24,644 nt of DNA from a virus. The stretch lies in IMG/VR virus record IMGVR_UViG_3300037537_000260, positions 1 through 24,644 of that record. One strand, 5' to 3'. This document shows positions 11,700 through 17,097 of this stretch, piece after piece (the first letter of the stretch is position 1; every line of letters begins with the position of its first letter). The position numbers and the translations under genes were made by a program. Below the pieces are notes generated by a model that was given only the letters and a program-made list of their open reading frames with translations, had not been told where the DNA came from and searched no databases.

Positions 11700-12509
11700 A
11701 TGAAGTCTATAAATACAGTAGTGCCTGACATCTATGATGTTATGGAGTCGAAGGATTATTCTGGAGACTTGAATGCAATAGCGATGCAGGCAGGTAGAGA
11801 GGTTGAAGATGCACTGAAGGATGCCTTCACGCCTAGAGAAGACAATCGTAATTTGAGAATGTCTGGTATAGGTAGGTGTGAGAGAGCACAATGGTACAAC
11901 TACAAAGGATACACCCCTGAATCAATCAAGGGTGAGGTGTACTTGACTTTCTTACAAGGCCATATACTGGAGGCTGTGCTTGTTGCTTTGATTAAACTAA
12001 GTGGACACAAGGTAGAGGACCAGCAAAAGAAACATACGATTGAAGGAATCAATGGCTCACAAGACTGCACCATAGATGGTGAGTTGGTGGACATTAAGAC
12101 AGCGAGTGCATGGTCTTGGGAAAATAAATTCAAAGAGAATGGTATTGATGGTGATGCCTTTGGCTACATCAAGCAGCTGTCTGCGTATGGCAAGTCAGAT
12201 GATAGAAAGAAAGGATACTTCCTTGCTTTCAATAAGAACAAATCAACACTTAAGTTATGTGAACAGGAACTAGAGCAAGACATAGATACTTTTATTGTTG
12301 ACTTGAAATCTAAGATGGAGTCAGACACACCGCCTATGAGACTAGCTAATAATACAACTTGGAACAAATCTAAGACAGAAGAGAAGCTATGTATGACGTG
12401 TGCATTCTGTGGATTCAAAGAAGATTGTTATGGTAAGGGAAACTTGAATGCCAGACCTATACCCTCTGGAAAAATAACTAACTACTATGTTACTGGAGCA
12501 AACTTTTGA
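11700..12509 (+). CDS. Cas4/RecB-like exonuclease with probable iron-sulfur site
   Basis: This 269-residue protein is of the PD-(D/E)XK nuclease superfamily. Visible elements are GRCERAQWY (Cys60), QGHILEA (His88, Glu91), TIDG (Asp126), the core VDIKTAS (Asp131, Lys133), KQLSAY (Gln159 and Tyr163, the RecB-type QxxxY), and a C-terminal cluster CMTCAFC..KEDC (Cys231, 234, 237, 243). One N-terminal Cys plus three near the C-terminus is the usual 4Fe-4S ligand set of Cas4 and AddB-type nucleases. It sits after the polymerase, where T7 has its gp6 5'-3' exonuclease, and may serve the same ends: degrading host DNA, removing primers, preparing ends for recombination. ATG 11700 follows GAGAGGAGAG. 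There is no CRISPR array or Cas1 here, so a CRISPR role is unlikely. Confidence 0.88.
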   Translation: MKSINTVVPDIYDVMESKDYSGDLNAIAMQAGREVEDALKDAFTPREDNRNLRMSGIGRCERAQWYNYKGYTPESIKGEVYLTFLQGHILEAVLVALIKLSGHKVEDQQKKHTIEGINGSQDCTIDGELVDIKTASAWSWENKFKENGIDGDAFGYIKQLSAYGKSDDRKKGYFLAFNKNKSTLKLCEQELEQDIDTFIVDLKSKMESDTPPMRLANNTTWNKSKTEEKLCMTCAFCGFKEDCYGKGNLNARPIPSGKITNYYVTGANF

Positions 12510-12667
12510 AACAACTACCTGAACTAAAGGCATACATCGCTGCGACATATGATGTGTGTCTTATCTGTGATGAACTAGAAATTGAACCTGAAGAATTACT
12601 CAATGCTTTTGAAAAGAAACTAATTGAAAAGAGGGATAGATTCTTAGAAGACTTTGAGGAGAGTTGA
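12506..12667 (+). CDS. Small acidic helical protein, TTG start (53 aa)
   Basis: A TTG at 12506 overlaps the stop of the nuclease gene, with GGAG at 12494-12497, and opens 53 residues beginning MKQLPELKAYIAATYDVCLI and ending EDFEES. It ends with TGA directly followed by the ATG of the next gene. The sequence ICDELEIEPEELLNAFEKKL looks like a small helix-turn-helix or four-helix fragment (a turn at EIEPEE). The tight packing on both sides supports coding. Function unknown. Confidence 0.65.
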   Translation: MKQLPELKAYIAATYDVCLICDELEIEPEELLNAFEKKLIEKRDRFLEDFEES

Positions 12668-12871
12668 ATGGATTATCTAAATATATTTGAATGGTGTTTT
12701 ATTTTACTGACAGGTGCTGGATTTGTTTGGTGGTCAAACAAGAGAGCATATGAGAAGGGCATAACAACTGCTGTTCTATTACACAGAGAGGGTAGATTAA
12801 AGTACAAGGACTATGACGATGAGGATGGTGTCGGTATGGTAGACATACAGATAGCACCTGATGAAGACTAA
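12668..12871 (+). CDS. Small N-terminally anchored membrane protein (67 aa)
   Basis: The 67-residue product begins with a hydrophobic span (residues 5-22, NIFEWCFILLTGAGFVWW) followed by a charged, acidic soluble tail (KYKDYDDEDGVGMVDIQIAP). It probably sits in the inner membrane with the tail in the cytoplasm. The start abuts the previous stop. It lies between the nuclease and the ribonucleotide reductase. No family is recognised; the aromatic-rich span followed by YEKGITTAVLLHREGRL is seen in short unnamed phage membrane proteins. Confidence 0.75.
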   Translation: MDYLNIFEWCFILLTGAGFVWWSNKRAYEKGITTAVLLHREGRLKYKDYDDEDGVGMVDIQIAPDED

Positions 12872-13001
12872 ACCACACCCTATAGTTAATAAACTTATGC
12901 ACTCTGTTAGAAATCACAGGATGTGGTCACCTAAAGTATTTTTAAACAAAAAGAAAGAACAAAAGAAGAGAGGAGAACATATTGAACAAACTACCGAATG
13001 A
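12861..13001 (+). CDS. Small basic protein overlapping the reductase start (46 aa)
   Basis: An ATG at 12861 overlaps the end of the 67-residue gene by 11 bases and opens 46 residues: MKTKPHPIVNKLMHSVRNHR, then MWSPKVFLNKKKEQKKRG and an acidic end. The frame runs 20 bases into the reductase gene, passing through its AGGAGA site. It is strongly basic, so nucleic-acid binding is possible. The ribosome site is weak. Coding is favoured by gap filling and tight overlap, but is not certain. Confidence 0.5.
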   Translation: MKTKPHPIVNKLMHSVRNHRMWSPKVFLNKKKEQKKRGEHIEQTTE

Positions 13002-14958
13002 TTATCAAAACTTCATTGCTCTGAGTAGGTATGCAAGATGGCTACCAGCTGAGAAGAGAAGAGAGAATTGGGAAGAAACTGTAGGTCGTTACTTTGATTT
13101 TATGGATGAACACCTACAAGATAACACTAGCTACACACTCACATCCAAAACCAGAAAAGAATTAGAGAAAGCAGTCATTAACTTAGAAGTAATGCCTAGT
13201 ATGAGGGCGTTAATGACAGCAGGCAAGGCATTAAAGGACAACAACATAGCAGGGTACAACTGTGCCTACCTTAGTGTTGACCATCCTAAAGCATTTGATG
13301 AGTGTCTGTATGTTCTAATGCACGGTACAGGTGTAGGCTTTAGTGTTGAGAGACAGCACGTTAACAAACTACCAGAAGTACCAGATGAATTTGAAGATGT
13401 ATCAGTAGCATTTACTATTACTGTAACTGATTCAAAAGAAGGCTGGCAGACAGCGTTCCGTAAATTAATAACTTACTTATATATAGGACAAATTCCAGAT
13501 TGGGATGTTTCTCATATAAGACCTAAAGGTTCTCGACTCAATACATTTGGTGGCAGAGCTAGTGGACCAGAGCCTTTAGTTGATTTGTTTATGTTTACAG
13601 TGCAGTTATTTAAAGAAGCAGCAGGTCGTAAACTTACAAGTTATGAATGTCATAGACTGATGTGTAAGATTGCAGAGATTGTAGTAGTTGGTGGAGTCAG
13701 GCGTAGTGCTTTGATTTCTCTAAGTAATTTGACAGATGAACGTATGCGTAATGCCAAGACCGGGCAGTGGTGGATAGACACACCTGAGATGGCACTAGCA
13801 AACAACAGCGTATGCTATACAGAGAAACCTGATATGGGTATCTTTATGAAAGAGTGGCTGTCACTGTATGAGTCCAAGTCTGGTGAGCGTGGTATATTCA
13901 ATAGAGAGGCAGCAATTAAACAGGTAGCCAAGTCGGGCAGACGTGATACAGACCATGAGTTTGGATGCAACCCTTGTTCAGAGATTATACTAAGAGACGG
14001 ACAGTTCTGTAATCTGACAGAGGTGGTGATTAGAGCAGAGGATACACACAAGGATATATTAAGAAAGGTAAGGTTGGCTACTATACTTGGTACATTCCAA
14101 GCATCGCTAACAAATCTCAGAAGACTTAGGAAGAAGTGGACAATCAATACAGAAGAGGAAGCACTGTTAGGTGTGAGCCTTACTGGTATTATGGACAACC
14201 ATTTTATGAATGGTAGTTCTAAGGAACGTGTGTCGGAGTGGCATGGTGGTATAAACCTTCCTGATTTCCTTTTGAAATTAAAGAATGAAGCAATCAAAGT
14301 TAATAAGGAATGGTCCTCACTATTAGGAATCAATCCATCTGCATCCATTACAGCTATCAAACCTAGTGGTACTGTTAGTCAGTTGGTGGACTCGGCATCT
14401 GGTATTCATCCGAGACACAACGACTACTACCTACGCAGGGTAAGAGCAGATGTTAAAGACCCAATCGCACAGCTTATGAAAGATGAGGGTGTGCCTTGTG
14501 AGCCTGATGTTATGAAGCCAGAGAGTGTTGAAGTATTCACATTCCCTATGAAAGCACCAGAGGATGCAGTGTTGAGAGATGATAGGACAGCAATAGAACA
14601 ACTAGAACTGTGGCTGATATACCAAAGGTATTACTGTGAGCACAAGCCGAGCATTACTGTAACTGTAAGAGAACACGAGTGGCTGGAAGTAGGTGCGTGG
14701 GTATACAAACATTTTGATGAGGTGAGTGGTGTTAGTTTCTTACCACACTCAGACCACAATTATCAGCAAGCACCCTATGAGGACTGTACAGAGGAAGTTT
14801 ATCTCGAAGCACTGGGGGGTATGCCTGAATCAGTAAACTGGTCTAGAATAGAAGAATACGAGCTTACAGACACTACTAAGGGTATGAAGACCCTAGCTTG
14901 TACTGGAAGTGTATGTGAAATGGTAGATTTAATTGATGAAGAGGAGGAGAGAGAATGA
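12982..14958 (+). CDS. nrdJ: Class II (B12-dependent) ribonucleotide reductase
   Basis: This enzyme converts ribonucleotides (probably triphosphates) to deoxynucleotides using adenosylcobalamin and needs no oxygen or small subunit. The residues known from the monomeric Lactobacillus leichmannii enzyme are all visible: GYNCAY (Cys94) and QFCNL (Cys343) as the active-site disulfide pair, CNPCSEI with Asn330, thiyl Cys332 and Glu334, GGVRRSAL (237-244), and a C-terminal shuttle pair CTGSVC (Cys640, Cys645). Cys332 and Cys343 are 11 apart, as in that enzyme. At 658 residues it is somewhat shorter than the 739 of L. leichmannii. The start is TTG 12982, set by AGGAGA at 12971-12976. It overlaps the next gene by four bases. 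It supplies nucleotides for phage replication and implies that the infected cell has cobalamin. Confidence 0.95.
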   Translation: MNKLPNDYQNFIALSRYARWLPAEKRRENWEETVGRYFDFMDEHLQDNTSYTLTSKTRKELEKAVINLEVMPSMRALMTAGKALKDNNIAGYNCAYLSVDHPKAFDECLYVLMHGTGVGFSVERQHVNKLPEVPDEFEDVSVAFTITVTDSKEGWQTAFRKLITYLYIGQIPDWDVSHIRPKGSRLNTFGGRASGPEPLVDLFMFTVQLFKEAAGRKLTSYECHRLMCKIAEIVVVGGVRRSALISLSNLTDERMRNAKTGQWWIDTPEMALANNSVCYTEKPDMGIFMKEWLSLYESKSGERGIFNREAAIKQVAKSGRRDTDHEFGCNPCSEIILRDGQFCNLTEVVIRAEDTHKDILRKVRLATILGTFQASLTNLRRLRKKWTINTEEEALLGVSLTGIMDNHFMNGSSKERVSEWHGGINLPDFLLKLKNEAIKVNKEWSSLLGINPSASITAIKPSGTVSQLVDSASGIHPRHNDYYLRRVRADVKDPIAQLMKDEGVPCEPDVMKPESVEVFTFPMKAPEDAVLRDDRTAIEQLELWLIYQRYYCEHKPSITVTVREHEWLEVGAWVYKHFDEVSGVSFLPHSDHNYQQAPYEDCTEEVYLEALGGMPESVNWSRIEEYELTDTTKGMKTLACTGSVCEMVDLIDEEEERE

Positions 14959-15140
14959 GCTTTATAAAACAGTATGTATTTATATTTGCAGTATGTATAT
15001 TATTGGTTATGTTATTAACAGGGTGTAGTGTTATGCAGGATAAGATGGATGCAATGAAGGCGGAGCAAGTGGATAATACACTATGTTGTGTTCCAGACCC
15101 AGACTTCCCACACTCTTGTGATGGATGGAACTTATGTTAG
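14955..15140 (+). CDS. Small Cys-rich lipoprotein (61 aa)
   Basis: A 61-residue protein has a textbook lipoprotein signal: a basic start (MSFIKQ), a hydrophobic stretch (YVFIFAVCILLVMLL) and the lipobox LTGC with Cys24 as the lipidated residue. The mature part is only about 38 residues and holds four more Cys (TLCCVPDPDFPHSCDGWNLC, 42-61), which may form disulfides in the periplasm. It overlaps the reductase stop by ATGA. An outer-membrane spanin subunit (Rz1 type) is one possibility because it is small and lipidated, but it lacks the proline-rich body of Rz1. A superinfection-exclusion lipoprotein is another possibility. Confidence 0.8.
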   Translation: MSFIKQYVFIFAVCILLVMLLTGCSVMQDKMDAMKAEQVDNTLCCVPDPDFPHSCDGWNLC

Positions 15141-15247
15141 AAAGAATTTTAAATTTCATAATCTACAGTGCTGTAATAGTTACTGCGGGTTGTATGGTTT
15201 ATGTTGTTATGTGGCTTGAGGCTTTAAGAAAAGGATGGTTAGTATGA
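15134..15247 (+). CDS. Small single-span membrane protein (37 aa)
   Basis: An ATG at 15134 overlaps the lipoprotein end and opens 37 residues: MLERILNFIIYSAVIVTAGC, then MVYVVMWLEALRKGWLV. Nearly the whole protein is hydrophobic, with a short basic tail, so it would span the inner membrane once. The ribosome site is weak (GATGGA), and translation may depend on coupling to the lipoprotein gene. It belongs to a run of tiny membrane genes that may form a lysis or envelope-control cassette. Confidence 0.5.
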   Translation: MLERILNFIIYSAVIVTAGCMVYVVMWLEALRKGWLV

Positions 15248-15327
15248 TAGACTTTACAAAGGACTCGGAGTACATAAGGATGTATGGTAAGAAGGGAGGG
15301 GAGATGTTTAACTTTAAAGGAGTAAAA

Positions 15328-15570
15328 ATGTTAGATAAAATAATGAGCATCGCTGATGCCAGTATAAATGTAGGTATTAAACTGATTAGTTTGGCAATTG
15401 TTTTACAGATTGTCTTTGGTCACAGCGTACCATTCCTAGGTGGCAATGTCATCGGTACAATCATAGGAATAATCAATGAGTTAGGTGCTGCTGGTTTAGT
15501 GGGTCTACTTGCAGCAGTAGTTATCTACCGCTTGTTGGATGATGACATCCGCAAGGAGTTGTCTGAATGA
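15328..15570 (+). CDS. Holin-like small membrane protein (80 aa from internal start)
   Basis: AAGGAG at 15318-15323 sits five bases before the ATG at 15328 and defines an 80-residue protein with two clear hydrophobic spans (INVGIKLISLAIVLQIVFG and AAGLVGLLAAVVIYRLL), a glycine-rich middle (FLGGNVIGTIIGII) and a charged tail (DDDIRKELSE). The same frame is open further upstream to ATG 15244 or 15235, preceded by AAGGAT, adding 28-31 hydrophilic residues. Two alternative starts would resemble the lambda holin arrangement. Size, spans and charged tail fit a holin, but no endolysin is visible nearby, so the function is inferred. It overlaps the next gene by four bases. Confidence 0.7.
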   Translation: MLDKIMSIADASINVGIKLISLAIVLQIVFGHSVPFLGGNVIGTIIGIINELGAAGLVGLLAAVVIYRLLDDDIRKELSE

Positions 15571-15665
15571 AAGACACACTAAACAAACTACTGGAAAATA
15601 AATCATTAACCGTCTTCTTGGGCATTGTCGTATTGGCATTGTTATTTGGATGGCTAGGTGGTTAA
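15567..15665 (+). CDS. Tiny single-span membrane protein (32 aa)
   Basis: The ATG at 15567 lies in an ATGA overlap and is preceded by AAGGAG at 15553-15558. The 32-residue product has a charged N-terminus (MKDTLNKLLENK) and a hydrophobic C-terminal span (LTVFLGIVVLALLFGWLGG). The good ribosome site and overlap make it credible despite its size. It would insert in the inner membrane together with the 80-residue protein; a holin partner or antiholin is conceivable. Confidence 0.65.
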   Translation: MKDTLNKLLENKSLTVFLGIVVLALLFGWLGG

Positions 15666-15804
15666 AAAGAAAGTAGACAAAAACACTTGGGGTCTTGTCC
15701 GCATGGATAGGACTTCCAAGTTACAATGGGAATTAAAAACAAATCTCACACAATTAAATTGCGTGGATAATCCTAGACTTTGGAGGAGGGACTGGAACAA
15801 ATGA
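15658..15804 (+). CDS. Possible small protein spanning a palindrome, GTG start (48 aa)
   Basis: From GTG 15658 the frame is open for 48 residues (MVKKKVDKNTWGLVRMDRTS, then KLQWELKTNLTQLNCVDNP and RLWRRDWNK) and ends with a TGA that overlaps the DUF3310 ATG (ATGA), the usual coupling in this genome. It starts inside the preceding membrane gene. The product is basic and Trp-rich. Palindrome copy 5 lies inside the frame, where it would encode Thr-Gln-Leu-Asn-Cys-Val. The ribosome site (GGATGG) is modest. An alternative is that the region is a non-coding leader. Confidence 0.45.
   Translation: MVKKKVDKNTWGLVRMDRTSKLQWELKTNLTQLNCVDNPRLWRRDWNK
15747..15765. promoter_or_regulatory. 19-bp palindrome, copy 5 (inverted orientation)
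   Basis: CACACAATT-A-AATTGCGTG is the exact reverse complement of copy 1. It lies 35 bases before the DUF3310 start codon, the same distance class as copies 2 and 4. A weak imperfect hairpin, ACTTGG/CCAAGT with inner GTCC/GGAC, lies just upstream (15685-15721). Confidence 0.75.
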
Positions 15805-16028
15805 ATATAGATAGCATTAACCCACAACATTATAAACAAGGCAACATAGAAGTAATAGATTTTATACTGGACCAGAAGATGAGTTACCTTATCGCCAGTG
15901 CTTGCAAGTACCTCTGCAGATTTCCGCATAAGCACGTAGGTGAGGGTGGACTAGATGACTTAAGGAAGGCACGATGGTTCATTGAAAAACAAATAGAAGA
16001 AATACTTAAGGAAGAGGACATCAAATGA
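15801..16028 (+). CDS. DUF3310 family protein (75 aa)
   Basis: The ATG at 15801 gives MNIDSINPQHYKQGNIEVID, followed by ACKYLCRF and DDLRKARWFIEKQI. This is the DUF3310 signature: a His-Tyr motif near the start, an I-E-V-I-D segment, then KYL.R and a D-L-x-K-A helix. A TTG at 15780 in the same frame overlaps the GGAGGAGGG ribosome site and is not the likely start. DUF3310 proteins are widespread in phages and resemble nucleotide-kinase or MazG-like helical proteins in general shape, but their activity is not established. It overlaps the resolvase gene by four bases. Confidence 0.85.
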   Translation: MNIDSINPQHYKQGNIEVIDFILDQKMSYLIASACKYLCRFPHKHVGEGGLDDLRKARWFIEKQIEEILKEEDIK

Positions 16029-16429
16029 AGAGCAAAGGAATCCTACCACTACCTACCTACACAAAAGGCAGGGGTGACAAGAAGAAAACTAATCTTCTAA
16101 GTCTCAATGTATTTAGAAACCTACATCATTTCTCTAAGAACAAAGTAAAGCAGGACTACAGTGAAGTGATTAAAGAATTTGTAGACACACTACCTAAATA
16201 CAAAACAATACAACCTAGCTATACCATATACTTTAATAACCATAGGAAAAAAGACTTAGACAATTATACATTTCCTATGCACAAGTTTCTTATGGACACA
16301 CTGGTTGAGTGTGGTGTTATTGTTGATGACCATTATGATTATGTTAATAAGATTACCACGAAGTTTGGTGGTATAGATACGGACAACTACGTTGTTGTCG
16401 AAATAAAGGGAGAGGAACTTGTCACTTAA
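16025..16429 (+). CDS. RusA-like Holliday junction resolvase
   Basis: A 134-residue endonuclease of the RusA type. The core KKDLDN (75-80, Asp77 and Asp79), followed by MDTLVECGVIVDD (90-102, Asp91, Asp101 and Asp102), matches the RusA pattern of acidic residues that bind metal ions and cut four-way junctions. A basic N-terminus (TKGRGDKKK) would bind DNA. It is near the family's usual length (about 120 residues). T7 uses endonuclease I (gene 3) for this job, and no such gene occurs between ssb and helicase here, so RusA may replace it: resolving branched replicating DNA before packaging. ATGA overlap with DUF3310; the next gene starts within its end. Confidence 0.85.
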   Translation: MKSKGILPLPTYTKGRGDKKKTNLLSLNVFRNLHHFSKNKVKQDYSEVIKEFVDTLPKYKTIQPSYTIYFNNHRKKDLDNYTFPMHKFLMDTLVECGVIVDDHYDYVNKITTKFGGIDTDNYVVVEIKGEELVT

Positions 16430-16823
16430 TAAGAGTAGTAAAATCAAAGAGTTACGTAAGTTTGATATAGATTTAGAATTCGGTAAGAGCTGGGAAAAGC
16501 ACATAGATGATGTATTTTCTGGTGTTACCAAGTGTGAGGTTAAAACAGAGAGGGATAAGTGGGCGAGTACAGGTAACATCTGTATCGAGATTGAAAGCTA
16601 TGGTAAGCCATCAGGGTTGACCAGCACAGAGGCTGAGGTCTGGGTACACAATCTAGTTAAAGATGGTGAGTTGTGTGCTAGTCTCATGTTCAACACAAAC
16701 AAACTACGTAAGGTGTTGAAGAAGATGAAACCTTATACAGTTATGGGTGGTGACAACGATGCATCCAAGTTATACTTAGTTAATATAGCTAAGTTACTTA
16801 CTGCTGTTAGTCAATCTCAATAG
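16419..16823 (+). CDS. Probable PD-(D/E)XK-type phage nuclease, TTG start (134 aa)
   Basis: A TTG at 16419 within the resolvase end, behind AGAGG, gives 134 residues. The pattern EFGKSWEKHIDDVF (20-33), CEVKTERDKWASTGNICIEI (39-58) and GKPSGLTSTEAEVWVH (62-77) contains the E-x-K core (Glu40, Lys42), a following TGN..IE (Glu57) and the PSG-T motif typical of small phage nucleases of the restriction-endonuclease-like fold. Substrate is unknown. Adjacent to a RusA gene, it may act on branched or host DNA. It is the last rightward gene, overlapping the end of the leftward gene at 16807 by 17 bases, with no obvious terminator in between. Confidence 0.72.
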   Translation: MSLNKSSKIKELRKFDIDLEFGKSWEKHIDDVFSGVTKCEVKTERDKWASTGNICIEIESYGKPSGLTSTEAEVWVHNLVKDGELCASLMFNTNKLRKVLKKMKPYTVMGGDNDASKLYLVNIAKLLTAVSQSQ

Positions 16824-17097
16824 AACCCTGTTCAAACAACTCTCTATCTTCAGAGGACAATTCTTCATATTGATTCAATGGCTTGCCAGTTCTTATGGCA
16901 TTTCTCACTGCTTCTAAATTATTGTCCTCATCATCGCTACCGAAACCAAAGAACTTAGGCTCTACACCAAATACTTCTTTGTGTTTTTTACTGAGCTTTC
17001 CTTCAATGGTGTTGTCAAGTTCGTTTTGAATACGCCTTTCTTCTAATCTTTCCTTTCTTAATGTACTGCTCATTCCCTTCCAAATATATTTGCTCAT
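16807..17097 (-). CDS. Hypothetical protein, last gene of the leftward virion block (96 aa)
   Basis: A 96-residue hydrophilic protein begins with a basic, helical stretch (MSSTLRKERLEERRIQNELD) and ends acidic (LSSEDRELFEQGSIEID). A second candidate start is Met9. It overlaps the metalloprotease-type gene by four bases (ATGA), so it shares its transcript and probably its timing, which suggests a virion or assembly role. A central FGFGSDDEDN segment looks flexible. No family is recognised. Confidence 0.75.
   Translation of the reverse strand: MSKYIWKGMSSTLRKERLEERRIQNELDNTIEGKLSKKHKEVFGVEPKFFGFGSDDEDNNLEAVRNAIRTGKPLNQYEELSSEDRELFEQGSIEID

Noticed and set aside
11700-12509. Cas4-like protein as part of a CRISPR-Cas system
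   Set aside because: No repeat-spacer array, Cas1 or Cas2 is present; the phage replication context explains it better.
15747-15765. Palindrome as an NrdR box linked to the ribonucleotide reductase
   Set aside because: It resembles the NrdR consensus in ACAC...GTGT outer parts, but it has an odd central base (one base longer), copies do not flank the reductase gene, and four copies lie far from it.
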